Of a DNA stretch of 64,000 nt, positions 19,737 to 30,793 are shown one piece after another. Numbering within the stretch: position 1 is the first letter of the stretch; each line of letters begins with the position of its first letter. The notes beneath the pieces were generated by a model. That model was not told the DNA's origin. It saw only the letters and a program-made list of their open reading frames with translations, and made no database searches. Origin of the DNA: Mesorhizobium sp. 113-3-3 (GTDB taxonomy: Bacteria > Pseudomonadota > Alphaproteobacteria > Rhizobiales > Rhizobiaceae). The stretch covers positions 4,096,501 to 4,160,500 of the forward strand of contig NZ_AP023243.1 in assembly GCF_016756495.1 (NCBI RefSeq). Direction: 5' to 3'. The position numbers and the translations under genes were made by a program.

Positions 19737-20567
19737 GTGCCTAGACATCGCATAGCCGATTGGAACAACGCCTACGCCAACGGCGCCAACATCGCCGGCA
19801 GCGATCGTTGGCCGGCCGCCTGGGCAGAACCGGCACAGGCGTTTCGCGACGCGCTGTCGGCTGAGGGGCGAGCACGCATCGATGTCGCCTATGGCGAGCG
19901 ACCGCGCAATCGCTTCGATCTTTTCCTTCCCAAAGATTCGCCAAAGGGCCTCGTCGTGTTCATCCATGGCGGTTACTGGATGGAGTCCGACAAGAGCGAT
20001 TGGTCCCATCTTGCAAATGGCGCGGTCAGCAGCGGTTTCGCAGTGGCGATGCCATCCTACACGCAGTGCCCGGACATACGCATCGCGGGTATCGTCCGCG
20101 AAATCGGCGCGGCGATCGAAAAAGTGGCGGCCATGGTCGACGGACCGCTGATGTTGACCGGACATTCGGCCGGCGGCCATCTCGCCAGCCGCATGGTGAC
20201 CACAACGACGCCGTTAGCCGCCAATGTGGCCAAGCGCATACGCCACGTCGTCTCGATTTCAGGCCTGCATGACCTGCGCCCGCTGATGCGCACCGGCATG
20301 AATGCGGCGCTGGCAATCGACGAGGCTGAAGCCCAGGCCGAGAGCCCGGCGCTGCTGCGGCCCCAGGACGGCGCCCGCATCACCTGCTGGGCCGGCGGCG
20401 GCGAGCGTTCCGAGTTCCTGCGCCAGAATGCTCTGCTGGCCAATATCTGGACCGGCCTCGGCGCTACCACCAGCTGCGTGGTCGAGCCCGACCGGCATCA
20501 CTACGACATTGTCGATGGCCTCGCCGATCCGGTGCATGCGCTGACGCGGACCCTGATCTCGGAATAG
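19737..20567 (+). CDS. alpha/beta hydrolase, probable kynurenine formamidase (arylformamidase)
   Basis: The 276-residue hydrolase has the oxyanion-hole motif VVFIHGGYW and the nucleophile elbow GHSAGGH (Ser144), with a late RHHYDIVDGL that probably supplies the triad histidine. HGGYW and this size match the eukaryote-like arylformamidase family, which differs from the metal-dependent KynB cyclase family. It would convert N-formylkynurenine from KynA to kynurenine for KynU, filling the one gap in the cluster. The start is a GTG at 19737, 6 bases after GGGGAGG; GTG at 19731 and TTG at 19722 are alternatives. Function rests on context plus motif, so another ester substrate remains possible. Confidence 0.78.
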   Translation: MPRHRIADWNNAYANGANIAGSDRWPAAWAEPAQAFRDALSAEGRARIDVAYGERPRNRFDLFLPKDSPKGLVVFIHGGYWMESDKSDWSHLANGAVSSGFAVAMPSYTQCPDIRIAGIVREIGAAIEKVAAMVDGPLMLTGHSAGGHLASRMVTTTTPLAANVAKRIRHVVSISGLHDLRPLMRTGMNAALAIDEAEAQAESPALLRPQDGARITCWAGGGERSEFLRQNALLANIWTGLGATTSCVVEPDRHHYDIVDGLADPVHALTRTLISE

Positions 20568-20583
20568 CGGATATTTATGTATT

Positions 20584-20605
20584 ATCAGCTACTTATGTGG
20601 CTGAT
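20584..20605. terminator. possible hairpin between convergent hydrolase and moeA genes
   Basis: ATCAGCTAC (20584-20592) can pair with GTGGCTGAT (20597-20605) around a TTAT loop, with one G-T pair. It sits between two convergent stop codons (20567 and 20608). No T tract follows on either strand, so termination is uncertain. Confidence 0.35.
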
Positions 20606-20607
20606 CT

Positions 20608-21813
20608 TCAGCGCAGCATCAGCACGCTGCAGGAATCTCCGGCAGCGGATGCAGGGGCAAATGGCGCTCGCACGATGAGGCCATTGGCATCGGCCAGCAT
20701 CCTCAGCATGGACGAATCCTGGATGCTGAACGGCGTCGCCACCAGTCCGCCATCGTCTTCCCTGATCACCGCCCGCACATAATCCTGGCGCAGATCATTG
20801 GCCAGCATTGCGGCGCCCAATCGTGCTTGGCGTATGTCCTGGCGATGATCGCGGCCGCCGAGCCTTGCCAGAAGCGGCTTCAGGAACAATTGCGAGCAGA
20901 CCAGGCTTGCCACCGGATTGCCGGGCAGGCCGATGCACCTGATAGCGCCGAGGCGCCCAAACATCAGCGGCTTGCCGGGGCGCATGGCGATCTTCCAGAA
21001 GCCGAGCGTCATGCCTTCGCCGGTCAGCACGTCATGGATAAGATCGTGGTCGCCGACCGAGGCGCCGCCAAGCGTGACGATGACATCCGCACCGGCCGCG
21101 ACCGCCTTTTTGACCAGCGCGGCGATGGCGCCCTTGCGGTCGGCGGCAATGCCGAGATCGAGCGCGCGAGCGCCGACCGATTGCGCGGCGGCGGCAACGC
21201 CGTAGGCGTTGGATGAGATGATCTGGTCCGGTCCGAGCTCGCTGCCGGGCGGCAACAACTCGTCGCCGGTGGCGATGATGGCGACCAGCGGCCGTTTGAC
21301 CACGCTCACTCTGGGGTGGTTGGCCGATGCCGTCAGCGAGAGCGCTGCCGGGTCGAGCAGGCGGCCTCTTTCAAGCAGGACGTCGCCTTTGGAAAAGTCG
21401 AGGCCGATGCGGCGGATGTTGCGCCACTCCGCCGTCGGTTCGATCACTTCGATCTCACCGCCGCCGATATCCCGGACGTTTTCCTGGATGACGATGGTGT
21501 CGGCGCCTTCAGGCAGCGGCGCGCCGGTGAAGATGCGCACCGCCTGGCGCTCGCCGACGGTGCCGTCAAAGCCGCGCCCGGCGGGCGCCATGCCGATGAC
21601 CGAGAGTTTCGATGGCACGGACGCCACGTCGGCGGTGCGGACCGCGTAACCATCCATGGCCGAGGCATTGAAGGGCGGCTGGGTGCGCAGTGCCGCGACA
21701 GGCTCCGCCAACACGCGATCGACCGCCTCGAAGAGAGAAACGCTTTCGCCCGCCAGGGGTGCCGCACCATCCAGCAGGCGCTCGAGCGCCTCCGACACAG
21801 GAACCAGCGCCAT
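20608..21813 (-). CDS. moeA: molybdopterin molybdenumtransferase MoeA
   Basis: MoeA inserts molybdenum into adenylylated molybdopterin to make the molybdenum cofactor. The 401-residue protein has the MoeA domains in order: an N-terminal region with PPFNASAMDGYAVRTAD, a domain with FTGAPLPEGADTIV, the MogA-like domain with IIATGDELLPPG and VTLGGASVGDHD, and a C-terminal beta domain. GLPGNPVAS is also diagnostic. It overlaps the last base of moaC and is the distal gene of ppiD-trpD-trpC-moaC-moeA. In many related genomes lexA follows directly; here the tryptophan island intervenes. Confidence 0.95.
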   Translation of the reverse strand: MALVPVSEALERLLDGAAPLAGESVSLFEAVDRVLAEPVAALRTQPPFNASAMDGYAVRTADVASVPSKLSVIGMAPAGRGFDGTVGERQAVRIFTGAPLPEGADTIVIQENVRDIGGGEIEVIEPTAEWRNIRRIGLDFSKGDVLLERGRLLDPAALSLTASANHPRVSVVKRPLVAIIATGDELLPPGSELGPDQIISSNAYGVAAAAQSVGARALDLGIAADRKGAIAALVKKAVAAGADVIVTLGGASVGDHDLIHDVLTGEGMTLGFWKIAMRPGKPLMFGRLGAIRCIGLPGNPVASLVCSQLFLKPLLARLGGRDHRQDIRQARLGAAMLANDLRQDYVRAVIREDDGGLVATPFSIQDSSMLRMLADANGLIVRAPFAPASAAGDSCSVLMLR

Positions 21814-22295
21814 CAGGCGCCCACCTTGTAGTCGACGGACTTGCCACCGGTCTTTTCGACCAGCCGGATGCCGGAGATGACCATGGCGCGGTCCACGGCC
21901 TTGGCCATGTCATAGATAGTCAGGCAGGCAACGGAAGCTGCGGTCAGCGCCTCCATCTCGACGCCGGTCTTGCCGGTGACGCGCGCCAATGCCGTGACTT
22001 TCAAGCCCGGCAGCGCATGGTCGGGCTCGATGTCGACGGAAACCTTGGTCAAGAGCAGCGGATGGCAGAGCGGGATCAGCTCATGCGTCTTCTTCGCCGC
22101 CATGATACCGGCGATGCGCGCGGTGCCGAGCACATCACCCTTCTTGGCGTTGCCGGCAAGGATGGTTTTCAGCGTCTCGGGCTGCATCGAGACGAAACCT
22201 TCGGCGATCGCCGTGCGGGTCGTTTCTTGCTTGTCGCCGACATCGACCATATTGGCCTCGCCCTGCGCGCCGAGATGGGTGAGGGCCGATGTCAT
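21813..22295 (-). CDS. moaC: cyclic pyranopterin monophosphate synthase MoaC
   Basis: MoaC converts the MoaA product into cyclic pyranopterin monophosphate in molybdenum cofactor synthesis. The 160-residue protein has the family motifs [14 protein letters not shown] near residue 16, [15 protein letters not shown] with the active-site region, and [20 protein letters not shown]. Starts at M1 and M16 are both in frame; the longer one is normal for MoaC. It ends in a one-base overlap with moeA and starts 2 bases after trpC. Confidence 0.95.
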   Translation of the reverse strand: MTSALTHLGAQGEANMVDVGDKQETTRTAIAEGFVSMQPETLKTILAGNAKKGDVLGTARIAGIMAAKKTHELIPLCHPLLLTKVSVDIEPDHALPGLKVTALARVTGKTGVEMEALTAASVACLTIYDMAKAVDRAMVISGIRLVEKTGGKSVDYKVGA

Positions 22296-22297
22296 CG

Positions 22298-23110
22298 TCA
22301 GATGGCCTCGGCCAAAGCCTTACCCGTCAGCAGGATACGGGTCGCCGCGGTGACATCTTCCTGCCGCATCAGGCTCTCACCGACAAGGAAGGTGCCGATG
22401 TCCTTCTTCTGCAGCCTGAGGCAGTCATCATGGGTGAAGATGCCGCTCTCACTGACCAGCAAGCGGTCGGCCGGCACCATCGTTGCCAGCCGCTCGGAGG
22501 TTTCGAGGCTGGTCTCGAACGTTCTCAGATTACGGTTGTTGATACCGATCAGCCGCGACGACAGCTTTAGCGCGCGTTGCGTCTCGGCTTCATCATGTAC
22601 CTCGATCAGCGCATCCATGCCGAGTTCGAACGCAGTCGCTTCCAACTCGCTCGCCAGGGCATCGTCGACGCTGGCCATGATGATCAGAATGGCGTCCGCG
22701 CCCCAGGCGCGCGCCTCATAGACCTGATAGGGATCGAACAGGAAATCCTTGCGCAGCGCGGGCAGGGCGACGGCTGCCCGTGCCCTGGTGAGGAATTCCG
22801 GCGCGCCCTGGAAGGACGGCGCATCGGTCAATACCGAAAGACAGGCTGCGCCGCCCTGTTGATAGGCCCGCGCCAGCGCCGGTGGATCGAAATCGGCACG
22901 AATCAACCCTTTGGAGGGGCTCGCCTTTTTGATTTCGGCGATCAGGGCGAAGCGGCCCGATCTGCGCTTGGCCTCCAGTGCGGCGAGAAAACCGCGTGGC
23001 GCGTCGGCGTTCTTCGCCCGCGCCTTGATCTCGACCAGCGGTATCAGTGCCTTGGCCGCCGCGATCTCGTCGCGCTTGTAGGCCTCGATCTTGCGCAGAA
23101 TGTCAGACAC
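22298..23110 (-). CDS. trpC: indole-3-glycerol phosphate synthase TrpC
   Basis: TrpC closes the indole ring in tryptophan synthesis by converting CdRP to indole-3-glycerol phosphate. The 270-residue TIM-barrel protein shows [17 protein letters not shown] with the catalytic lysines, [40 protein letters not shown] and LLVSESGIF, the standard sequence of IGPS loops. It is a stand-alone TrpC, not fused to TrpF. It lies 3 bases after trpD. Confidence 0.96.
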   Translation of the reverse strand: MSDILRKIEAYKRDEIAAAKALIPLVEIKARAKNADAPRGFLAALEAKRRSGRFALIAEIKKASPSKGLIRADFDPPALARAYQQGGAACLSVLTDAPSFQGAPEFLTRARAAVALPALRKDFLFDPYQVYEARAWGADAILIIMASVDDALASELEATAFELGMDALIEVHDEAETQRALKLSSRLIGINNRNLRTFETSLETSERLATMVPADRLLVSESGIFTHDDCLRLQKKDIGTFLVGESLMRQEDVTAATRILLTGKALAEAI

Positions 23111-23113
23111 GGT

Positions 23114-24124
23114 TCACCCGTTGGAAATTTCGACCAGCCGGTCCAGCACTTGCAGCGCCCGGCCGCTGTCGATGGCTTGCGCCGCGAGCGCGATGCCGTC
23201 GCCGAGCGGCGTCGCCTTGCCCGCGATCACCAGCCCGGCGCCGGCATTCATCAGCACGGTGTCGCGGTAGGCACCGACAGCGCCGCTCAGCATGTCGCGC
23301 AAGGCCTTGGCATTGTAGGCAGCGTCGCCACCGCGCAACTCGTCCTTGGTATGCCGCTTCAGCCCGACCTCTTCGGGGGTCAGCGTGAAGCTGCGAATCT
23401 CGCCACCGATCAGTTCCGCCACCTGCGTCTCGCCTGTGGTGGTGATTTCGTCATAGCCATCGCCATGGACGACCCAGGCATGCTCGGTGCCCAGCGCCTT
23501 CAATGTCTCGGCCACCGGCATGATCCATTCCGGCAGGAACACACCGACCATCTGCCTGACGACGCCAGCCGGATTGGAGAGAGGGCCGAGAAGGTTGAAG
23601 ATGGTGCGGGTGCCGAGCTCGACGCGGGTCGGGCCGACATGTTTCATCGCCGGATGGTGCGCGGGCGCGAACATGAAGCCGACGCCGGCTTCGTGGATGC
23701 AACGGCCGATCGCCTCGGGCGCAATGTCTATCTTGACCCCAAGCGCGGTCAGGACATCGGCCGCGCCGGTCAGCGAGGACAGGCCGCGATTGCCGTGCTT
23801 GGCGACCGGTACGCCGGCGGCGGCGATGACGAAGGCCGACCCCGTCGAAATGTTGACGCTGTGGGAATTGTCGCCGCCCGTGCCTACGATATCGATGGCG
23901 CCCGCAGGCGCCTCGACGCGCAGCATCTTGGCCCGCATCGTGGCGACGGCGCCAGAAATCTCGCTCACCGTTTCACCGCGCACGCGCAGCGCCATCAGGA
24001 AGCCGCCGATCTGCCCGGGGGTCGCGTCGCCCGACATGATGATGTCGAAGGCCTCGCGCGCTTCCTCGAAGGAAAGCGCGGTGCCTGCCGCCACCTTGGC
24101 GATATGGGTTTTCAGCGCGCTCAT
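23114..24124 (-). CDS. trpD: anthranilate phosphoribosyltransferase TrpD
   Basis: TrpD transfers phosphoribose from PRPP to anthranilate in tryptophan synthesis. The 336-residue protein has [20 protein letters not shown], the PRPP-binding loop, then [20 protein letters not shown] and GPLSNPAG. It overlaps ppiD by 4 bases. The same intermediate, anthranilate, is made by the kynurenine cluster a few kilobases away, so in this strain TrpD and the anthranilate-CoA ligase could compete for one pool. Confidence 0.96.
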   Translation of the reverse strand: MSALKTHIAKVAAGTALSFEEAREAFDIIMSGDATPGQIGGFLMALRVRGETVSEISGAVATMRAKMLRVEAPAGAIDIVGTGGDNSHSVNISTGSAFVIAAAGVPVAKHGNRGLSSLTGAADVLTALGVKIDIAPEAIGRCIHEAGVGFMFAPAHHPAMKHVGPTRVELGTRTIFNLLGPLSNPAGVVRQMVGVFLPEWIMPVAETLKALGTEHAWVVHGDGYDEITTTGETQVAELIGGEIRSFTLTPEEVGLKRHTKDELRGGDAAYNAKALRDMLSGAVGAYRDTVLMNAGAGLVIAGKATPLGDGIALAAQAIDSGRALQVLDRLVEISNG

Positions 24125-26013
24125 CTTGTCGAGGCTTGGGCAACGGCGGCCTGGTCGATGCGGACGTCATACTGCGTCTGCAACTGCGCCACCAATTGGT
24201 CGAGCAGATCGTCCGACATGCCGGAGGTGAAGGATTTCTGCGCGTCTTCCGGCACCGAGCTGGCATCGGCTCCGGCGGGCTCGAACACTTCGGCGACCTT
24301 GAACAGGATCTGTCCGTCACCGGTGGGCGAGGGGATCAAGCCGGTGCCGCCTTCGCCGACGCCAAACATCACGGCAGCACCTTCCTTGCCGAAGTCGGCA
24401 TCGTCGGCTTCGCGCTTCAGGCCCCGCTTGGTCTGCTTCTCCAGCTTGAGATCACCGGCGATGACATCGAGCGTGGCGCCGGCCTTGAGCCGCTTGTCGA
24501 GCTCGCTCGCCTTGGCGGCGAGCCGCTTTGTGGCCTCGGCCGCAGTCCAGTCGGCGACGACTTTCTGGCGAACCTCGTCCAATGTGCGGTCGCGCGCCGG
24601 CGTGATCGAAGCAACCTCATAGAAGACAAAGCCGTTGTCGGCCGTGGTCAGCGCTTCGTTTTCGGTGTTGGGTTCGGCGTCGAAGACCGCCTTGATCAGC
24701 GCCGGCGATTCCGGCAGATCCTTGACGATCGAGCCGTCCGGCCTCTGGCCGCTGCGATCGATGGCGTCGATGGTGACGTCCTTCAGCTTCAGCTTGGCGG
24801 CAGCGTCCGCCAGCGAACTGCCGGAAGCACGGGTGTCTTCGTAATTGTCATGCACATCCAGAAGGATGCGGCTTGCCTCGCCCAGCGCCAAGTCCTTGCG
24901 GATCTGGTCGGACACTTCGGCGAGCGGCTTCACCACCTCGGGCTTGACCTCGGTGACGCGCAGCAGCACCGGACCGAAGGCGCCCTGGACGACCTGGCTG
25001 ACTTCATTGGCGTTGAGCGCGAAGGCGGCATCGGCAACCGCCTTGTCGGCGATCTTGTCCTTGGCCAACGTGCCTAGCAGCGTGTCGGCAGGCGTCTTGC
25101 CTTCGGCGGTCACCAGCTTTTCGAAAGTGGCGCCGGCCTTGAGCGAATCGAGCGCGGCCTTGGCCGCATCCGGGGTCTTGAACACAAGCTGCTCGATCGT
25201 GCGCATTTCGGGCGTGGTGTAGCGCGCCTTGTTCTTGTTGTAGTCGTCGCTGACCTGCTGGTCGGTAACGGCGGTAGGATCCATGATGTCCGCCGGTTCG
25301 AGGCGGACATAGGAGAATTTGCGGTACTCGGGTGCAGCGTAGGTCTTCTTGTTGGCCTCGAAATAGGCCTGAAGCACGCCGTCGCTCGGTGCCTCGATCG
25401 GCTCGACGAGCGTCTTTGGCAAGACCAGATAGTCGACGGTGCGGTCCTCACCGCGGTAGAGCGCGACCGCCTTGAAGAAAGCGTCCGGCGCCTTGAGGCC
25501 ATCCGAGACCGCCTCGACGATCTGCTGGCGCACCGCCACCTGGGCGCGGTTCTTCAGGTAATCCTCGGGCCGCATTCCGACCTGGCGCAGCATGTACTCG
25601 AATGTTCTCCTGTCGAACTCGCCGCCTGGGCCCTTGAACGCCGGATCCTCGCGCGTCAGCTCCGCCAGCCGGTCCTTGGACAGGCCAAGGCCAAGCTTGC
25701 GCGCCTGTTCGTCGAGAACGGCGCCGGAGACAAGCTGAGCCAGGACCTGGTTGTCGATGCCAAGCGCCTTTGCCTGTTCGTGGGTGAGGCGCTGACCGAA
25801 CTGCTGCGACATCACGGCGAGCTGGCGATCATAGGCGAGGCGGTATTCGTTGATCGACACCTTGGTGCCGCCTGCCGTTATCACCGAATCGTGGCCGGCA
25901 AAGCCGCCCATCAGCCGCCCGGAGATGCCCCAGGCGGCGAAACTGACCACCAGCAGCGAAAGCAATGTCTTCGCGACCCATGTACCCGCCGCGCTTCTCA
26001 ATATGCCAAGCAT
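24121..26013 (-). CDS. PpiD-like periplasmic peptidyl-prolyl isomerase / chaperone
   Basis: The 630-residue protein has one N-terminal membrane helix (about residues 12-32, [17 protein letters not shown]) and then a large periplasmic part: a SurA_N-like helical chaperone region (about 40-200), a parvulin-type domain around residues 240-365, and a second helical region to the end. This is the SurA/PpiD architecture, a folding helper for outer-membrane and secreted proteins near the Sec translocon. It is the first gene of the leftward ppiD-trpD-trpC-moaC-moeA transcription unit and diverges from tpiA. Confidence 0.88.
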   Translation of the reverse strand: MLGILRSAAGTWVAKTLLSLLVVSFAAWGISGRLMGGFAGHDSVITAGGTKVSINEYRLAYDRQLAVMSQQFGQRLTHEQAKALGIDNQVLAQLVSGAVLDEQARKLGLGLSKDRLAELTREDPAFKGPGGEFDRRTFEYMLRQVGMRPEDYLKNRAQVAVRQQIVEAVSDGLKAPDAFFKAVALYRGEDRTVDYLVLPKTLVEPIEAPSDGVLQAYFEANKKTYAAPEYRKFSYVRLEPADIMDPTAVTDQQVSDDYNKNKARYTTPEMRTIEQLVFKTPDAAKAALDSLKAGATFEKLVTAEGKTPADTLLGTLAKDKIADKAVADAAFALNANEVSQVVQGAFGPVLLRVTEVKPEVVKPLAEVSDQIRKDLALGEASRILLDVHDNYEDTRASGSSLADAAAKLKLKDVTIDAIDRSGQRPDGSIVKDLPESPALIKAVFDAEPNTENEALTTADNGFVFYEVASITPARDRTLDEVRQKVVADWTAAEATKRLAAKASELDKRLKAGATLDVIAGDLKLEKQTKRGLKREADDADFGKEGAAVMFGVGEGGTGLIPSPTGDGQILFKVAEVFEPAGADASSVPEDAQKSFTSGMSDDLLDQLVAQLQTQYDVRIDQAAVAQASTR

Positions 26014-26156
26014 CGTTACTTCCGATTTATGCGCATTTTCGCATGCGCCGAGTCTGAAACAAGCGCAATAGCGCCCTTCCGGCCCACTGTCGATTGCTTT
26101 GTGGCCTGATTTTGGTAGTGAGGGCCAGAGCCTGATATTGCCCGGAGAAGCAGACC

Positions 26157-26927
26157 ATGACGCCAGGAATTCGCCCGCTTGTCGCCGGCAACTGGAAAAT
26201 GAACGGCACCAGCGCCTCGCTGAACGAGCTAAGGATGATCGGCAACGGGTTCATGAGCGGGCTCGACGCGGAGACCGAGGCGCTGGTCTGCGTTCCCGCG
26301 ACGCTGCTTTCCCATGCCGCGGAGATTATGTCGCGCACGCCGGTCCATGCCGGCGGTGAGGACTGCCACACCAAGGAAAGCGGCGCATACACCGGCTGCA
26401 TCTCGGCGGAGATGCTGAAGGACGCCGGCGCGAGCCATGTCATTGTCGGCCATTCCGAATGCCGAGAGCAACGCGGCGAGGACGACGCGACGGTCCAGGC
26501 CAAGGCGGCCGCCGCATGGCGTGCCGGGCTCGTGGCCATCATATGCATCGGCGAGACGCAGCAGCAGCGTGAAGCGGGCGCCACGCTCGACGTGCTGTCG
26601 CGCCAGGTCGCCGGTTCTGTGCCGCCGAGCGCCACGCCATCCAACACCGTCATTGCCTATGAGCCTGTGTGGGCGATCGGCACCGGCCTGACGCCGACCG
26701 CCGCCGATGTGGCCGAAGCGCATGCGCATATCCGCGAAAAGCTGTCGGAGAAACTTGGTGCCCCTGCCGCCAAGATGCGCATTCTTTACGGTGGCTCGGT
26801 CAAGCCGTCCAACGCGGTGGAACTGCTGGGCGTCAGGAATGTCGATGGCGCGCTGGTCGGCGGCGCTAGCCTGAAAGCAGCCGATTTCCTCGGTATCGCC
26901 GAGGCCTATCGCAGCATTTCAGGCTAG
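26157..26927 (+). CDS. tpiA: triosephosphate isomerase TpiA
   Basis: TpiA interconverts dihydroxyacetone phosphate and glyceraldehyde 3-phosphate. The 256-residue TIM barrel has AGNWKMNG (catalytic Lys), [10 protein letters not shown] (electrophilic His), [15 protein letters not shown] (catalytic Glu and mobile loop) and [11 protein letters not shown] (phosphate binding). The ATG at 26157 follows GGAGAAG. Its promoter lies in the 140-base gap to the divergent ppiD. Confidence 0.97.
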   Translation: MTPGIRPLVAGNWKMNGTSASLNELRMIGNGFMSGLDAETEALVCVPATLLSHAAEIMSRTPVHAGGEDCHTKESGAYTGCISAEMLKDAGASHVIVGHSECREQRGEDDATVQAKAAAAWRAGLVAIICIGETQQQREAGATLDVLSRQVAGSVPPSATPSNTVIAYEPVWAIGTGLTPTAADVAEAHAHIREKLSEKLGAPAAKMRILYGGSVKPSNAVELLGVRNVDGALVGGASLKAADFLGIAEAYRSISG

Positions 26928-27093
26928 ATTCACGACGAAAGACGGGGCTCATCCCGTCCAAATTCGTTGCAAAGGGCGCGTTGCTTCCCATATTCCGGCC
27001 ACGGGCTTGGAAATGCCGTGAAAGCATTGTATTGAGCCGCCTCCAATTCACCGGTCGTGTCCGCGGCCGGGCAAGGCCTTGCCAGGATAAACT

Positions 27094-27570
27094 ATGCAAA
27101 CCGTACTGATCGTCATCCATCTCATGGTCGTGCTCGCCCTCGTCGGCGTGGTGCTGCTGCAACGCTCTGAAGGCGGCGGCCTTGGCATTGGTGGCGGATC
27201 GGGCTTCATGACGGCGCGCGGTGCTGCCAACGCGTTGACGCGGGCAACGGCGATCCTGGCGGCGGCTTTCTTCGTCACGTCGCTGACCTTGTCGATCATC
27301 GCCCGCTACGGCGAGAAGCCGATCGACATTCTCGACCGCGTTCCCGCGACGTCGGACGGGGCCGGCAAGGGCGTGCTCAACCAGCTGCCCGGCACGACGA
27401 CCCCGGCGCCCGCCGGCAGCACCACCCCGACACCGCCGTCGGGCAATGGCGCGGCGACGACGCCTGCGCCGGCAGCTCCGGCCACCGCGCCGGCCTCTGG
27501 CGCGACGCCGCCGGCAACCAACGGCGCCACCAACACGGCCCCGGCGGCACCGCAGGTCCCGAACCAGTAA
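27094..27570 (+). CDS. secG: preprotein translocase subunit SecG
   Basis: SecG is the small auxiliary subunit of the SecYEG channel. The protein has two membrane helices (about residues 3-21 and 50-70) joined by the conserved loop with LLQRSEGGGLGIGGGSGFM. At 158 residues it is longer than E. coli SecG because of a Pro/Ala/Thr-rich C-terminal tail (about residues 95-158), a feature common in rhizobial SecG. It lies downstream of tpiA with a 166-base gap. Confidence 0.93.
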   Translation: MQTVLIVIHLMVVLALVGVVLLQRSEGGGLGIGGGSGFMTARGAANALTRATAILAAAFFVTSLTLSIIARYGEKPIDILDRVPATSDGAGKGVLNQLPGTTTPAPAGSTTPTPPSGNGAATTPAPAAPATAPASGATPPATNGATNTAPAAPQVPNQ

Positions 27571-27587
27571 CCACTATCTGGTCCAAA

Positions 27588-27620
27588 CCGCGACCTGTGA
27601 TCGTTTGAACACAGTCGCGG
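27588..27620. other. hairpin downstream of secG
   Basis: CCGCGAC (27588-27594) pairs with GTCGCGG (27614-27620), and the stem extends by TGTG/CACA after a one-base bulge. It starts 17 bases after the secG stop. No T run follows, so it could be an mRNA 3' end stabiliser rather than an intrinsic terminator. Confidence 0.4.
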
Positions 27621-27782
27621 CAAATGCTGCGCGATCACGAAGATTCCACGGGCAGCAGCGCGGTCTCGCGCTTGAGGCATCCGCGCTTATTCGACTATAG
27701 ATTGCGCGCGGCATTTTCGGTGTCCTTGGGGGACGCCGGGCGACGCCGTGGGCAACAAGCATTGAACGATCGGATCTTCGCC

Positions 27783-28913
27783 ATGCAGCTTCGCAGCTTC
27801 ATTTTCCTGGGACTTTGCGCCGTACTCGGCCTGAGTTCCCCGGCTTTCGCCGGCGTGCCGTCCAATTTGGCCGCCAATCAGTCGGTCGACAAAACCGACG
27901 CCGTCCACGTCGCGGTCAAGAGCGATGCGGCGCAGTTGAGGCTTCTCAAGAAGAAGAAAAACCCGACACCGGACGATCTCGCCCAGATCAAGAAAATCGA
28001 GGCCAAGATCGTTGCCGACAAGGAAGACGCCAAGGCCAAGGCGCTCGAAGCCAGGAAGCTGGCGATGCGCGAAGCGGCCAAGGCCAAGGCCGACGCCGAA
28101 CGGCAGGCCTTCCTGGCCAAGAAGGGGAAGAGCAGCGCTTCCGCAACCACCGAAGTGGCTGACGCCAAGCCGGCCAAGAAGACCACCAAGGTCATCGAGC
28201 CGGTCGAACCGATCACCCCCATCCAGTCGGCCGAGCCGCTTCCGGCAGAGGCGATGAATGTCGCGCTGACAGGTAACAATGGTGAGCTTCGCAGCGAGGT
28301 CATCGGCCAGAAGCAGCCGAGCGCTGGCGGCCTTTTCGCCGGCCTGTTCGGCGGCACCTCGTCCGGATCGTCGATCAGCTATCTGCCAGAGACGCGGGCG
28401 CTCGACCAGGCTCTCGCCAAGAAGGACGCCAAGAAGCCGTTCAAGGTAAAGCCGGAATTCGTGCCGCAGGATGTCGAGTTCACCGGGTACGAGCCGGGTA
28501 CCATCGTCATCGACACCAGCGCGCGCCGGCTTTATCTCGTCGAATCGTTTTCGACCGCGCGTCGCTACGCAATCGCGGTCGGTCGTGAAGGCCTGCAGTT
28601 CAAGGGCACGGTCGCGGTCGGCGACAAGCAGGAATGGCCGCGCTGGATCCCGACGCTCGACATGCAGAAGCGCGAGCCCAAGCATTACGGCCAGTACAAG
28701 GACGGCATGCCTGGCGGTGGGCAGAACCCGCTCGGCGCCCGCGCCATCTACCTCTATGACGGCAAGAAGGACACGCATCTGCGCATCCACGGCACCATCG
28801 CGCCGCAGTCGATCGGAACCAGCGCTTCCAATGGCTGCTTCCGCATGATCAACGAGCATGTCATGGACCTCTACAGCCGCGTCAGGGTCGGCACCAAAGT
28901 CGTCATCATCTGA
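27783..28913 (+). CDS. L,D-transpeptidase (YkuD family), secreted
   Basis: YkuD enzymes form 3-3 crosslinks in peptidoglycan or attach proteins to it. The 376-residue protein has a signal peptide (MQLRSFIFLGLCAVLG to SPAFA, about residue 25), then a Lys/Ala-rich coiled region (about 50-130), a linker, and a YkuD domain (about 235-376). The catalytic motif is HGTIAPQSIGTSASNGCFRM with Cys352 and the upstream His. The frame is open from 27624, but the ATG at 27783 begins the signal peptide. A strong terminator follows. Confidence 0.9.
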   Translation: MQLRSFIFLGLCAVLGLSSPAFAGVPSNLAANQSVDKTDAVHVAVKSDAAQLRLLKKKKNPTPDDLAQIKKIEAKIVADKEDAKAKALEARKLAMREAAKAKADAERQAFLAKKGKSSASATTEVADAKPAKKTTKVIEPVEPITPIQSAEPLPAEAMNVALTGNNGELRSEVIGQKQPSAGGLFAGLFGGTSSGSSISYLPETRALDQALAKKDAKKPFKVKPEFVPQDVEFTGYEPGTIVIDTSARRLYLVESFSTARRYAIAVGREGLQFKGTVAVGDKQEWPRWIPTLDMQKREPKHYGQYKDGMPGGGQNPLGARAIYLYDGKKDTHLRIHGTIAPQSIGTSASNGCFRMINEHVMDLYSRVRVGTKVVII

Positions 28914-28932
28914 CGGTCCCGTCATCCTGCCG

Positions 28933-28962
28933 AAAGGGCCGGCTCAGCCGGCCCTTTTGTTT
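28933..28962 (+). terminator. intrinsic terminator after the L,D-transpeptidase gene
   Basis: AAAGGGCCGGC (28933-28943) and GCCGGCCCTTT (28947-28957) form an 11-bp stem with a 3-base loop, followed by a T-rich tract (TTTTGTTTT). It begins 20 bases after the stop codon. Confidence 0.88.
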
Positions 28963-28968
28963 TGCCTC

Positions 28969-29099
28969 GATCACGACCAGGCCTGCTCAGTCGTGATCCC
29001 TCGGACAACGGAAACCGTTTGTCCGAGAAAGCCGGGTTCCACTCTTCGGGATCATGGTCCGACGCCTTCTTGGGAAAAAACCTTCGCGGTGGTTTTTTC
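28969..29099 (+). other. three further inverted repeats in the pyrG leader
   Basis: Between the terminator and pyrG lie GATCACGAC/GTCGTGATC (28969-28977 and 28990-28998), a nearly perfect TCGGACAACGG/CCGTTTGTCCGA (29001-29026), and GAAAAAACC/GGTTTTTTC (29074-29082 and 29091-29099). The last, with its T6 arm, ends 41 bases before the pyrG start and could act as an attenuator or weak terminator if the promoter lies upstream. Confidence 0.5.
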
Positions 29100-29127
29100 T
29101 CTGGCGGAATCAATCCAGCCGCGTTAA

Positions 29128-30768
<1,641 letters not shown>

Positions 30769-30793
30769 GCGACCGCCGGGCGAGGCCTCTCCT

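Noticed and set aside
22577..24622. Plus-strand open frame of 681 codons across trpC, trpD and ppiD
   Set aside because: Low-complexity Arg/Gly/Asp-rich translation spanning three real minus-strand genes; a GC-driven artefact.
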